A stretch of 64,000 bases of DNA from Bufo bufo (GCF_905171765.1 NC_053392.1:344798995-344862994); one strand, 5' to 3'; shown: positions 31,886 through 44,125, counted from the first letter of the stretch. Notes: a model not told the origin generated them from the letters alone. A program made the numbers and translations.

Positions 31886-33399
31886 CCCGTGAAGTTCACG
31901 ATCCAATTTGATATCTGATCTATCAACATTCAATGTTCTTTTATGCGGCTACCATGGTGATCACTGGTGGCGGGGAATCAGGGTTCCAGGCCGGGGAGGG
32001 AGCCTGAGAAAAGGATACCACATGCAAGGGAGGTGAATGGATGAAATTAAATGTAATCGAGCGGAAATAGGGGACAAAGTATTGAAGCATAAGCTTCCAA
32101 GTTGAGGAGGGGGCGCGCGGCAAGTACCCACTCCCGACTCGGGAGGTAGTGAAAATAAATAAATATACAGGACTCTTAAGATGCCCTGTTATTGGAATGA
32201 TTAATAGAAAATTATAGGGAATGTCACTGAGGTATTTTTGATTATTAACCATTAGCCAGGAGAGGCCCTGCTGCCGCTTTCTTGACTCTAGCTAACTTCT
32301 GCCTGATCGCACGTCCTTGTGACATCCACCATCCATTTGGATATCTTCTCTATCAACTTTCGATGTTCTTTTCTGAGCCTACCATGTTGATCACGGTTAT
32401 CGGCGAATCAGGGTTCCACGCAGGAGAGGGAGCGTGAGAAAGGGAGACCTCATCCAAGGGAGGTCAATGGCTGCAATGGGATGAAGCGGAAATGTGGGAG
32501 AAATTATTAAAGCAGAATAATCGAAGGAAAGGGCCAATTAAAGACGAATTTTAGAAATTTAAGTCCCTGTCACCTATGCAGAGCAGGGGTTTCTATCCGG
32601 CAAAATTTTAAAAATGTCACCTGACAATGTAATTGACGATTTTTTTAAATTTATGTTCCTGTCAGGTAGAGGTGCCCCAGTGACATCCACCATCCATTTG
32701 GATATCTTCTCCATCAACTTTCGATGTTCTTCTCTGAGCCTATCAATGTTGATCACCGTTATCGGCGAATCAGGGTTCCACGCCGGAGAGGGAGCATGAG
32801 AAAGAAAGAGAGACCACATGTCATGCCTTGCTCAGGTTATGTGCGGGGGTCTGCCAGGTTAGCAGCACGTGTGTATTTTTTTTGTTTTGGGTTTGGAGTT
32901 GAGCTGTATCTGCCTCCCTTCAGGTGCACTGGGTGGGGTCGTTTGTATGAGCTTAAATTACGCCCCTTCCCAGTGTCCTGTGCGGGTTATAGCTTCTATC
33001 TTGCTCAGAGGAAGGAAAGACGGATTTGCTGTTTCTGCTCAGTAACAAGATAAGTTGGTTTTGTTTTCTTTTTGTTTTCTGTCTAGGCTGTTAGAGAGAC
33101 GCCTGCCGCCTCCAGGTCCTGAGGAAGCAGGCTGTCTCTTTCCCCCTTTCACCATCTTAGGGATTTTAGGGAATCTTCAGCCTTAGGCACGGGTCACGTT
33201 TATTCCCACCTTTAGGGTCTGAACGTGGGCAAAGAAGTCTAGGGAGAGCTGGTAGGGATTTGTCAGGAGGTGACCTTTATCCCCAGATTCTGGCCTAGAC
33301 GCTTGTTTGAGGTTTTCTGTTTGTCTATTGCATCTTTTATCCTGTCCAGCGTGACACCACATTTAAAAGAGATAAAGTTATAAAAAAAAATTGGGATCG
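31886..33399. repeat. About 400-bp unit, three copies, the third split by an LTR
   Basis: Units start near 31886, 32307 and 32680. Each holds atccatttggatatcttctc (or close), tttcgatgttctt, tgatcac.gttatcggcgaatcagggttcca, and a ggagagggagc.tgagaaa end. The third unit is interrupted at 32819 by a solo LTR and resumes at 33357. No coding potential. The array lies between two H1-family fragments and may derive from a hAT 3-prime region. Confidence 0.65.
32814..33361 (+). mobile_element. Solo LTR, 538 bp, with CCACA duplication
   Basis: Ends are tgtcatgcc at 32819 and gcgtgaca at 33356. CCACA flanks it at 32814-32818 and 33357-33361. The sequence includes gggtatgtgcgg-like and gttttgttttctttttg runs and ends with a tagggagagctggtaggg-type segment that resembles the minus-strand end of the 1.08-kb LTR. 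No internal region or second LTR, so it is a solo LTR. Confidence 0.8.
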
Positions 33400-34088
33400 A
33401 GCGGAAATATGGGAAAAGTTATTTAAGGCGCAAATGTGGGACAAATTACAGAAGCGCAAATATGGAAAAAGGTGTTGAAACGCAAATGTAGAAATGAGTA
33501 AAGCGTAAATGTGGGACAAATGAGTAAAGCGCAAATGTGGGACAAATGAGTAAAGCGCAAATGTGGGAAAACTTGTTAACGTTTAGGCATTGAATGAAAG
33601 GAGGTGGCGCGCATCAATTAAAGAAGAATTTCTGAAATTTTATTCCCTGTCACCTATGCAGAGCAGGGGTTTATTCACATCTAAAATTGTAAAATGTCAA
33701 CCCAAGAATGTAACAGAAAAATTACAGAAATGTATTAACCTGTCTACTTGGTAGAGCAGGGGTCTATGACAGAAAAAAATTGGTTATTGTCACCCGAAAA
33801 TGTAAAAAAAAAATGATTGAAATTTATTAAGCTGTCAACTAGGTAGAGGAGGGGTATATTACACCCAAAAATTTGGGAATTTCACCCGAAAACGTAACAG
33901 ACAATTTTTTTTATTTTTTTTACCTGTCTACTAGGTATAGCAGTGGTACATTACACCCAAAAATTGTTTAATTTCAACCAAAATGTAACTGACAATTTTT
34001 TATTTTTTAACCTGTCTACTAGGTATAGCAGTGGTACTTCACACCCCAAAATTGGTGAATTTCACCTGAAAATGTAACTGACAAAGTA
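33400..34088. repeat. Two minisatellites, about 26-bp and about 85-bp units
   Basis: At 33400-33570 about six units of gacaaatgagtaaagcgc plus aaatgtgg occur. At 33640-34085 five or six units share acctgtctactaggtagagc, a ggggt.tatt.cacccaaaaa run and atgtaac.gacaat. Both lie immediately beyond the 3-prime end of hAT H3. Confidence 0.7.
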
Positions 34089-34356
34089 GTGAAATGACAT
34101 AAAATAAAATACGTAAAAATAAATGATTTATGAGGTGGAGTTTCATATGGAGTAGGAATTTGATGAGGCGGTGGACGTAGCGGTGTAGGTGGAAGCGGCG
34201 GTGGAGGAGGATGAGGTAGCCAACACTGGTTTCTGGTTTTAATATTTTTTTAATTTTAATTAGGGTATTCTCCAAAAGAGTGTGAAATATCCAAAATACA
34301 AGAATGAGCAATTGCGCTGCAGTATAACAATGGCTGGTTAAGGCGGGTATACAAGT

Positions 34357-37300
34357 CTATTCTGCACAAGGTACGGACAAGTCCTGTGGGATCCATGCCT
34401 GGTTCATTTTAATGAACGTGAGCTTGTCCACATTGGCTGTGGACAGGCAGCTGCGCTTGTCTGTAATGACGCCCCCTGCCGTGCTAAACACACGTTCAGA
34501 TAATACACTGGCTGCAGGGCAGGCCAGCAACTCCAAGGCGTAAAGGGCAAGCTCATGCCATGTGCCCAATTTGGAGACCTAGAAGTTGAAGGGGGCATCC
34601 CTGTCATTCAGTACGTGTAGGCGTGTGCACACATACTGCTCCACCATGTTGGTGAAATGCTGCCTCCTGCTAAGACGTGCCATATCAGCTGGTGGTGCTG
34701 GTTGTTGTGGAGTGCTGACAAAGCTTTTCCACATTTCGGCCATGCTAACCCTACCTTCTGATGTGCTGGTGGTGCCCCAGCTGCTTTGTCGATCTCTTCC
34801 TCTTCCTCTTCCTTCGCCTTGTGCTTCCACTGTGCCCCTGCTGTCAGGTGGGAATGCCACCAGCAGCGCATCTACCAGCGAGCGCTTGTACTCGCGCATC
34901 TTACGATCACGCTCCAGTGAGGGAATTAAGGACGGTATGTTGTCCTTGTAACGGGGATCCAGAAGCATGGCTACCCAGTAATAAGCACAAGTTAGAATGT
35001 GGGCAACTCGGCGGTCATTGCGGAGACACTGCAGCATGTAATCGCCAGGCTGCACAGAGGCAAAGAAAAGCTGTCCTTTGTGGGAGGTGTATCGTCTGTG
35101 TCCTCTGTATCCCCCCAGCCACGCACCAGTGATGGCCATGAGCTGGTATGGGTGCCACCATGCTGTGAACATTGTTCCTCCTCCATCTCCTCATCCTCCA
35201 CCTCGTCATCCTCCAGAACTGTGCCCTGGCTGGACAATTGTGTACCTGGCGTTTGTGGGTGCAGGAACCCACCCTCGGGGCCACTTGTGAATGACTGGCC
35301 GGAAACCCTACGAAATGATCCCTCTTCCTCCTCTTCCTCCTGTGCCACTTTCTCATCCATCATCGCCAGCAGTGTTTTTTTCAAGGAGGCATATAAGTGG
35401 GAGAGTTACGCTGAGAATGGCGTTATCGGCACTGGCCATGTTGGTGGAGTACTCGAAACAGCGCAACAAGGAACACAGGTCTCGCATGGAGGCCCAGTCA
35501 TTGGTGGTGAAGTGGTGCTGTTCCGCAGAGCAACTCACCTGTACGTGCTGCAGCTGAAACTTCACTATCGCCTGCTGCTGCTCGCACAGTCTGGCCAGCA
35601 TGTGCAAGGTGGAGTTCCACCTTGTGGGCACGTCGCATATGAGGCGGTGAGCGGGAAGGCCGAAGTTACGCTGCAGCACTGACAGGCGAGCAGCAGCATG
35701 GTGAGAACGCCAAAAGCGTGCACAGACGGCCCGCACTTTCTGCAGCAGCTTTGACATATTGGGGAAATTTTTAAGGAATCTCTGCACCACCAAATTCAGC
35801 ACATGCGCCAGGCAAGGGATGTGCGTCAAACCGGCTAGTCCCAGAGCTGCTACAAGATTTCGCCCATTATCGCACACCACCAGGCCGGGCTTAAAGCTCA
35901 CTGGCACCAACCACTCATCGGTCTGTTGTTCAAGGCCTGTCCACAGCTCCTGCGCGTTGTGGGGTTTGTCCCCCAAACAGATATGTTTTAAAACTGCGTA
36001 CTGTAGTTTACCCCTGGCTGTGCTGAAGTTGGTGGTGAAGGTGTTACGTTGACCGGATGATTAGACGGTAGAGGATGAGGAAGCAGAGTAGGAGGAGGAA
36101 GCAACAGGAGGCAAACTGAAGAGCCCTGCAATACTCGGTGGTGGAAGGACATGCGCCAATCTGCTATCCGCCTCAGGCCCAGCCACCACTGCATTTACCC
36201 AGTGTCCTGTTATGGAGATATAATGTCCCTGACCGTGCTTACTGGTCCATGTATCCGTAGTGAGGTGCACCTTGCCACAGATGGCGTTGCGCAGTGCACA
36301 CCTGATTTTGTCCCCTACTTTGTTGTGCAGGGAAGGGATGGCTTGCCTGGAAAAGTAGTGGCAGCTGGGCACGAGGTACTGTGGGACAGCCACCGCCATA
36401 AGGCCTTTAAAACTATCAGTCTTTACTAGACGGAATGAAAGCATTTCAAAGGCCAGTAATTTAGAAATGCTGGCATTCAGGGCTAGGGATCGCGGGTGGG
36501 TAGGGGGGTACTTCCTCTTCCTCTCCAGTGTTTGGGAGATGGAGAGCTGAATGCTTCCTTGGGACATTGTGGAGATGCTTGGTGACCCAGGTGGTGGTGT
36601 TGTTGGAAGATCCTCTGTTTACGGGGTGGCAGGTGGCACTGTCACTCCAGAGGTGGATGAAGAGGCCGAGACTGCAGCAGAAGAGGAAGCAGGAGGAGCC
36701 AGAGACCTTTCTTGTTTTTTGAGGTGTCTACTCCACTGCAGCTTGTGCTTAGCAATTAAATGCCTAGTCATGCAGGTTGTGCTCAGGATGAGAACGTTTA
36801 TGCCTCGCTTCAGGTTCTGATTGCACAGCGTGCAAACCACTCGTGTTTTGTCGTCAGCACATTGTCTGAAGAACTGCCACGCCATGGAACTCCTTGGAGC
36901 TGGCTTTGGTGTGCTCGGTATCTTGCTGCGGTGGGCAGTAGGAGGCGTACTGTCTAGAGGACGGCCGCATAGCTTTTGCACCCTGCTCCCTCTTCTGCTG
37001 TGCTGGTGGCTCTGTGTGACCACTGCCTCTTCCTCCGAACTACATAGGTCACTCGCATGACCTTGATTCCATGTGGGGTCGAGGACCTCATCGTCCTCCA
37101 CATCATCTTCCACCCAGTCTTCACCCCTGCCCTCCTTGTCGGTCTGCACGCTTTTGAAAGCCCCAGCAGTTGGCACCTGTATTTCATCATTATCCGAGAC
37201 GTGCTGTGATGGTCCTCCCATGTACTCATCTTGAAAGATAAGTGGTTGGGCATTGCTGCACTCAATCTGTTCCACTTCTAGGGCAGGGTTAGGTGGATGG

Positions 37301-37700
37301 AGCTGGGAAACCCTGCTAACAGTCATCAAAAAGCAGAAGAGACTGCTGCATGACTTGGGGCTCAGACCGCTTGGCTGATTTGCAAGAGGGTGAGGTGAAA
37401 GACTGATGGACATGGGCTGTAGGTGCCAACTCTGATCTTTCAGCAGGAGACAATAGGAGACAATGTGAAGGAACTGGAGGCACTGTCAGCAACCCAATCT
37501 ACTATCTCCTGTACTTGTTAAGGCCTCACCATTCGTAGAGCCTCATTAGGCCCGACCAAATACTGCTGCAGGTTCTGTCGCCTACTCGCACCTGAGGAAG
37601 GGGTTTCACTTGTGCGTGTAGCTGGCACAGATCGACCACCATCTCTCTCTGCAACAGGAGCTCCACCAGCAGCACCACGACCTGGGCCACGTCCATTATT
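34357..37700 (-). pseudogene. BED zinc-finger hAT transposase H3, few disruptions
   Basis: The start ATG lies near 37697 (MDVAQVVVLLVELLLQ). From 37413 to 34357 the coding pieces mostly share one frame. BED finger: VVCTLCNQ...TCMTRHLIAKH. First catalytic Asp: HLTTDTWTSKHGQGHY. Second: LVVCDNGRNLVAAL, followed by HIPCLAHVLNLVVQRF. Then ICDVPTRWNSTLHML, YYWVAMLLDPRYKDN and the dimerisation block SVLSERVFSTAGGV. Breaks visible: CAA to TAA at 36616-36618; a stop at 36058-36060; a one-base gain in a T run near 35376; a 10-bp loss near 35050 that restores frame; TGG to TAG at 34576-34578. The N-terminal part before 37413 is more decayed. Confidence 0.85.
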
Positions 37701-37739
37701 TGACGCTCTCCTCGTACTTCTCGAATTTAGGATCTTGCC

Positions 37740-38390
37740 CTAAATGGGTGTTTAATTAATAGTAGAATAGAACGACAGTATTTATAGGGTGTATCTCACA
37801 CGCCCTGAACCAGACTAGGCCTCAATTAAATTTGTTTGCCCAAAATGGCTGTATTTCAAATACCTGAATAGAACCCCTGTATATAAAGGGTGCATCTCAC
37901 AATGACATCTGCAGCAACGGCTGGCAATTATTTATTTTTTGCCCAAATGGGTATTTGTTTTAATAACTGAATATGACAGCAGTATATAACCCTGGAATTT
38001 CAAACGTCTTGATGCTGCAATGGCATAAAAATTGTGTATTTTGCCCAAAGTGGCTGTATTTCAAATAACTGAATATAACCCCTGTATATAAAGTGTGTAT
38101 CTCGCACGCCCTGATACAGACTTGGCCTCAATTAAATTTGTTTGCCCAAAATGGCTGTATTTCAAATACCTGAATAGAACGCCTGTATATAAAGGGTGTA
38201 TCTCACAATGACATCTGCAGCAAAGGCTGCCAAATATTTTTTTTTTACCCAAACGGGTGTTTGTTTAATAACTGAATTTGACAGCAGTATATAACCCTGG
38301 AATTTCACACGTGCTGATTCTGCAAGGGCTGTAAAATGGTGTATTTTGAAAATGCACCAGATGTTGTATATTGCCAAAAAAGGGTGATTT
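37740..38390. repeat. Leader tandem array of hAT H3, about 102-bp unit
   Basis: Units share tgtatttcaaatacctgaat, cctgtatataaagggtg and tttgcccaaa. The first marker recurs near 37848, 38051 and 38154. Homologous to the H1 array at 23360-23830 but with a different unit count and order. Confidence 0.75.
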
Positions 38391-38596
38391 TTTTTTTACA
38401 ACCAGATTATTAGTCCAGTTTTCCAAGATTGGATTTCAATGTCACAAAAACTCAGATGGAGTGCTGGTGCACTGAGCTTGCATAAAATGTCTGCCGCCGC
38501 CCACCTAGCTAACAGACAGATACGTTTTTTATTTTTTCGGTCACTGGGCTCAGGGCAGGGTAAAAAGATTGTGCCCTGCACCCACACAACTAAATG

Positions 38597-38968
38597 TACA
38601 GGTGAAACTCGAAAAATTAGAATATCGTGCAAAGTTCATTTATTTCAGTTATGCAACTTAAAAGGTGAAACTAATATTTTAGATAGACTCATTACATGCA
38701 AAGCGAGATATTTCAAGCCTTTATTTGTTATAATTTGGATGATTATGGCTTATAGCTTATGAAACCCAAAAGTCTCAATTTTGAGGTACACTTTGCTCAA
38801 GTGGTATGGATTAATTAGCTGACTAAAGTGTGACACTTTGAGCCTAGAATATTGAACCTTTTCACAAAATTCTAATTTTAAGCTGCATTAATGCAATTTC
38901 TTTTAATTTACATTACTGAAATAAATGGACTTTTGCACGATATTCTAATTTTTCGAGTTTCATCTGTA
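38597..38968. mobile_element. Tc1/mariner-type MITE, 368 bp
   Basis: Terminal inverted repeats of about 35 bp start caggtgaaactcgaaaaatt at 38599 and end with the complement at 38966. TA lies at 38597-38598 and 38967-38968. It is noncoding. H1 lacks it at the matching place (ctatgtagatcgctgag near 23995), giving an empty site. Confidence 0.92.
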
Positions 38969-39352
38969 TGCCGATCGCTGAGTTAGATTCACGTTCTGAA
39001 CCAAAGATTCTATCCTATTCTCTCCCTGAAATCACCAGCCGCATCCTCTCCCTACACTAGTAACAGCAGAGTGACGTGCAGCATTACGTGACTCCAGCTT
39101 ATATAGAGGCTGGGTCACATGCTACACTGGCCCATCATAGCCATGCCATTAGTAGGCATGGCTGTGATGGCTTCTAAGGTCACACAGTTAAACGCTTGTT
39201 GATTGGTTGCTCTGCAGCCTTTCAAAAAGCGCCAAGAAATCGCTGAACGCCGAACCCGAACTTTTACTAAAATGTTCGGGTTCGGGTCTAGGGTCCAAAA
39301 ATCCTAAAGTTCGGTACGAAACCGAACTTTACAGTTCGGGCTCGCTCAACTC

Positions 39353-39910
39353 TAGCTGCAATTACCATGTTTGTCTCTCCTGACCTTTTGACCCTGCCTG
39401 CTGACACTTCTTATCCTTACCCGGTCCCTCATAAGGCTGTATTACACCTGCTGATTTTTCAGCAGATGATCGATAACGAGTGTTCATATGAACGCTCGTT
39501 AGCGATCATCTTGCAGTTTAATACAGCCACCGATTGCCTGAGGAACAATCAAACACTCGTTCATCGGGCAATTGTGATTTTTAAGCAAGCTTAAAAAGCA
39601 TTGTTTGTCAGCGGGAGATTGCACTAATTACGATCTTCCGACAGCTAACCACTACACAGCATGAGGACGAGCAATGGCATAACAATCGCTCCTCCCCATG
39701 ATGTGGGGGAGATCGCTGCATGTAATAGCAGCGGCCTCCTCCGCCAGCTAGCAGGCGATTGCTAGGAGGGAAAGCTTCCCTCCTGACAATTACTTGCTCA
39801 ATTCGGTGTTCTTAGCAGCCAAATCCATCCTGCCTTGTAGTGGCCTCTAGTGAATACCTAAGGGTAGCCTTCGTTTCATACCAACCAAAGAAATTTAAGA
39901 AGGCTGCTAG
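39353..39910. other. Short interspersed repeat, possible MITE, borders unclear
   Basis: From 39433 (aaggctgtattacacctg) to about 39800 lies sequence with self-complementary cgataacgagtgttc/gaacgctcgttagcgat (39467-39509) and gcatgtaatagcagcgg. I recall this as a common frog repeat. I could not define its right end or a target duplication. Confidence 0.4.
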
Positions 39911-41140
39911 TAGAGATGAGTGAATTTCTCAAAAATTTTCTTTCGGCCGGTTCGCTGAATTTTCCAAAAAGATTAAATTCAATCTGAATTTATTAGTGGC
40001 AAATAGCGTTAAAAAACAGCTATTTCCTGGCTGCAGAGAGCCTGTATAGTGGTGTAGAACACTGTGCCTTGCATAAACACACATAGGGAGTCTGCTGTGG
40101 TAGTGAAACAATACTGTGAGTCAGTATGACACGCAGATGACAGGCATCCCTCTTAGAATCACTGCACACTTCACTTATTTGGGCAATTACAGGGCTAAAA
40201 CTGACCAAATAACTCAAGTGTGAACTCATCCTTACAGGTCAATGTTAGCACAAGGGTATAAAGAACTGTGCAGAGGCCCAAGATCCAACTATAGTGTGAA
40301 AGAGCGCACTCCTTTTACACCTTCGTCAGCTGATACCAGAACGGTTAATAGGAGGTACGTTTATTTCCTTTCAATACACCCTGTAAATGGCTGTAGTACA
40401 ATGTAACTTCACCGCAGAACCGCAATTAAGACGTATTATTTTTCCTATTAATACACCCCAAAAAAATAAATCTAACAATCGCAATTCATTCCAGAACGGC
40501 TAATAGGACCAGGGGAGGACACAGGCAGCAAAGGGCCTCTATGCAAAGGATGTACCTGCCCCCCCCCCCCCCCCCCAAACCACACATACAATTATAAACA
40601 TATATGTGCAAATAAAAAACATCTTGTGAATATGTTTACAATATGTACATATATTATTTTCATACTAACACGCCTCTAACTCTGCCCAAAGCATAACTAT
40701 ACAAACCCAGTCCCCTTAATTCCCTCCACATAGTAATTATTCCCCATTTGTGCCAGTACATAGTAGCTATGTCCAGATATGTGCCCCGTCACAGTAGTAA
40801 TGGTCAGATATGTGCCCCGTTCATAGGAAGTTAAAAAAATATACTCACCTAGTTCCTCATGATCGCTCCACAGCAGTAGCAGGATGTAGTGTCACACATT
40901 GCTCTGCTGGTCTGTGTAGGAGGAGGAGCACAGCAGATTCATACTACATCCTGCTACTGCTATGGAGCCAGGTCCATATTTAGATTTGATGCTGCCCTAC
41001 GCACTTTAGTGCCAGCTTTCTCCCCCCAATGAAGTCCATAGCTGATGGTAAAATGCTCCCTAGGCCTTCAGCTGTCCCTCAGGACTCCCTCATACACTTG
41101 GATAATTAAAGGACTGACCTGTTACGTGTGCGCTTGGCAG

Positions 41141-41536
41141 CTGAAGGCATCTGTGTTGGTCTCATGTTCTTATGTGCCTGCATTGCTGAGAAAAATTCTG
41201 TTTTATTATATACAAACAGGGGAGTTACCATTACACCTAGAGGCTCCGCTCTCTCTGTACTGCCGCACCCTCTGCACTTTAACATGGCCCGGTGGGATGA
41301 CATTTTCACTGTCAGGTCAAAGTAGACAGGGAGCGGCAGTTGCAGAGACAGCAGAGCCTCTAGGTGTAATGGTAACGCTCCCGTTGCTCCTGGAGAATCA
41401 TTTACACATATTCAAATATTCATTTTGTTTCTCAATAATGCAGGCATATATGAACATGGGCCCAACACAGACCGGCACTGATGGGTGGCTTTAGCGCTGC
41501 CCTAGCCATTTTACAGGCTAAGGCAGCGCTAAAGCA
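41141..41536. repeat. Fold-back sequence and adjacent hairpin
   Basis: Arms of about 135 bp at 41141-41280 and 41345-41480 are inverted copies. Matching landmarks are gttaccattacacctagagg against cctctaggtgtaatggtaac, and tgcctgcattgctgagaaa against its complement. RNA or single-stranded DNA from here would form a long imperfect hairpin. A second hairpin, gctttagcgctgcc..ctagcc with its complement, is at 41489-41535. Confidence 0.8.
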
Positions 41537-41774
41537 TGTCCATTAGTGCCAGTGACATCACCAGGCTCACTGCCAGGCGAAAGCCACCCCCAAATAGTAT
41601 CCCCAGTGATAATAAGGTTCCCTACAGTGCCCTCTGTACTAATAAGGCCTCCCTATAGGGCACCTCCACCACTGCCCACAGTATTTATAATATTCCCTGC
41701 AGTGCCCCCTGTAATTATAATACCTCCTGCCATACCCCCCGGAGTTATAATCATCTCTGTAGTGCCCACATAAA

Positions 41775-42860
41775 TTATGATGCCCGTCCTCTCCCTACAG
41801 TCTTCTATACCATGCAGTCCCATGTAAATAACACCAGTCGTCTCCCACCAGTCTTCTATATGATGCAGTCCCATGTAAATAACCTATCTTCCTTAAAGTC
41901 TTCTATACCATGCAGTCCCATGTAAATCACTTCACTCCTCTCCCTTCAGTCTTCTATACTATGCGGTCCCATGTAAATAACACCAGTCCTCTCCCTCCAG
42001 TCCCATGTAAATAACTTCTCTTCCTTACAGTTCTTCATAACATACAGTCCTATGTAAATAACTTAAATCCCCTTCTTCACTCCCCTCCAACACATACTGT
42101 ACTCCCATATAAATAACATCACTCCTAGGGGTACTTTCACACTAGCGTTATTCTTTTCCGGCATTGAGTTCCGTCCTAGGGGCTCAATACCAGAAAAGAA
42201 CTGATCAGTTTCATCCTAATTCATTCTGAATAGAGAACAATCCGTTCAGGATGCATCAGGATGTCTTCAGTTCAGTCTTTTAGACTTTTCAGGACGGAGA
42301 TAATACCGCAGCATGCTGCAGTTTTATCTCTGTCCAAGATTCCGGAACACTTGCCGGAATGCCGTCATTTTTTCCCATTGAAATGCATTAATGCCGAGTG
42401 TTCCGGCAAAACAGATCCGGCATTGCGGTCTGCGCATGCTCAGACTGAAAAAAATAAATGCTGGATCCATTTTTCCGGATGACACCGGAGAGACGAATCC
42501 GGCATATCAATGCATTTGTCATACGGATCAGGTTCCTGATCCGTCTGACAAATGCCATCAGTTTGTGTCCATATTGCCAGATCCAGCGGGCAGTTCCGAC
42601 GCCGGAACTGCCTGCCGGATTCCTCTGCCGCAAGTGTGAAAGTACCCTTACCCTTCACTATTCTAAAATATCCAGTCCCATGTAAATAACACCAGTCATC
42701 TCCCTCCAATCTTCTATAACATACAGTCCCATGTAAAAAAACATACCTTTCTTATAGTCTTCTATAACATACAGTCCTATGTAACTGAGACCCCTCCCCT
42801 CCCTTCAGCCCCTCTAATATACAGTCCCAGTTAAATAGCATATTTCCCTCCCACTAAGTA
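41775..42860. repeat. Tandem array, about 45-bp unit, split by a MITE
   Basis: The unit is cagtcttctatac.atgcagtcccatgtaaataac plus a CT-rich spacer. At least seven copies occur at 41775-42126 and four more at 42655-42860. Noncoding. Confidence 0.8.
42127..42650. mobile_element. MITE with AGGGGTACTTTCACACT-type ends
   Basis: Left end aggggtactttcacactag and right end gcaagtgtgaaagtaccctta are inverted repeats. The interior shows nested self-complementarity around ttccggcattg and gacggatc-type motifs. It interrupts the 45-bp array. Noncoding; superfamily not assigned because I cannot fix the target duplication. Confidence 0.75.
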
Positions 42861-44125
42861 GGGAGGAAGTAAAATGGGGAGAGCCACATCTCCCAGCATT
42901 TCTCTGACACTTACATTCATTCCATGGCATCACAGGTCTCCACTGCTGGGTGCTACCTCTTTCTGCACTGGTCACATGACGGTGACCTCATCAGAGGTCC
43001 TACCTCCACTTCCACTGCTGAAAAGATCATATGACTATGATGTCATCGAAGGTCCTTCAGCTATGGAGTGTAGACACAAACGGGCAGCAGATTCGCAGGA
43101 AGTGCTAATCAGCCCCCCCATACCCCAAAACTCCGCCCCCTCCCGACCTCCACACCAAGGTGCCCGGGTTACCCTGTTGGCAGAGGTAGGGAATGAAAAA
43201 TGTGATAAGATAAAAAAAATAAACTCCTTTGCTGGCACTGGGATAGGCCCCCCCTTGCTGGACCCCTGTGCAGCTGAACCAGCTGCACAGGCGGTATGTC
43301 CGCCCCTGAATAGGACGTACGTATATTTCCTTTTAATACACCATGTAAATTGCTGTAGTAAAATGTAACGTCACCGCAGAATGGCAATTATGACATATAT
43401 TTTTTCCTTTTTTCTCCTATTAATACACCTCCTTAAAAAAAAGTAAAACCATGTCAAATCAACGCAGAACGGCTAATAGGACATGCATATCTTTCCTATT
43501 AATACAGCCCGCAAATGGCTGTAGTACAATGTAACTTCACCGCTGAACGGCAATTATGACATTTTCTTTCCTTTTTTTTTCCTATTAATACACCCACCCC
43601 AAAAAATATATTTTTAAAATTCACTGCAGAATGGCTACTAGGACGAAGGTATTTACTGAGCTATCATTTAGTGCAATTTGGATCTCCAGTCAGTGCAGCA
43701 AGGTGTGATAGAATTGTTCCTATTACCCAGGCTGTACTCTCTCCTATTGCACCCTGTTCTTTTTTTATAGTGTGGATGATGCCCCCCTATCCTTTCCCTA
43801 CACCTTGACTTGTCTTTCCCTGAACTTGTAAATCGACTTTTCAGCACAATAAAGTATTTTCTAGCACTGTCCCTAGCACCTGCTGACGTCTCTCCCTGCA
43901 CTAAGTACACTGGAAAATGTCAGAATCCAAGGTGGCTGAGGCCATTTATAGAGTTGTGACATCACAGGGGCTGGCTGTCTGTTGATTGGCTGCATGCATG
44001 GCATTGTGGGTGATCCCTCATTCCAGAGTTCTTTGCTCCATGTCCTAACACGTGCAGCAGCCATTTAGAAAAAGTGCAATTCGTTACCACGAAGCACAAA
44101 GAATTTCGAATATTTCCTGAAATTG

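Larger units (their letters stand above)
34089..39352 (-). mobile_element. hAT element of family H1, second large copy (H3)
   Basis: It is collinear with 19860-24753. The left outer terminal repeat is missing: similarity starts at tgaaatgacat. The right end is intact, with gttcggtacgaaaccgaac and gctcgctcaactcta. It contains the transposase pseudogene, a leader tandem array (37740-38390) and a 368-bp MITE (38599-38966) absent from H1. Confidence 0.8.
40502..43316. mobile_element. Non-autonomous hAT element, 2,799 bp, with 8-bp duplication
   Basis: The ends are caggggaggacacagg (40510) and ggtatgtccgcccctg (43308), inverted copies of the CAGGGG(A/C)GGACA terminus typical of hAT elements. AATAGGAC occurs at 40502-40509 and 43309-43316, a perfect 8-bp duplication. 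The interior is noncoding: an 18-bp C run (40559-40576), a fold-back (41141-41480), a tandem array (41775-42860) and a MITE. It sits within the 185-bp units of element R. Confidence 0.88.
39911..44125 (-). mobile_element. hAT-like noncoding element R, copy 1, containing a 2.8-kb insertion
   Basis: The left end tagagatgagtgaatttctc resembles 47526; the body to about 40330 matches 47526-47734 joined to 54286-54480. The right part (43860-44125) matches 58140-58440: gtgacatcacaggggctggc, attggctgcatgca, gtaccacgaagc-like and gaatttc ends. The outermost right end has decayed. Orientation is inferred from the second copy. No transposase was recognised. About 185-bp units with ctattaatacac and ttcaccgcagaac lie at 40325-40509 and 43309-43650, on both sides of the insertion. 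Confidence 0.6.

Noticed and set aside
34999..35682. 227-codon plus-strand frame
   Set aside because: It lies antisense to the hAT H3 transposase; its length reflects GC-rich, low-stop DNA.
42874..43368. 164-codon plus-strand frame
   Set aside because: It runs across the border of a noncoding hAT element (43308) into the host repeat, so it cannot be an old gene.
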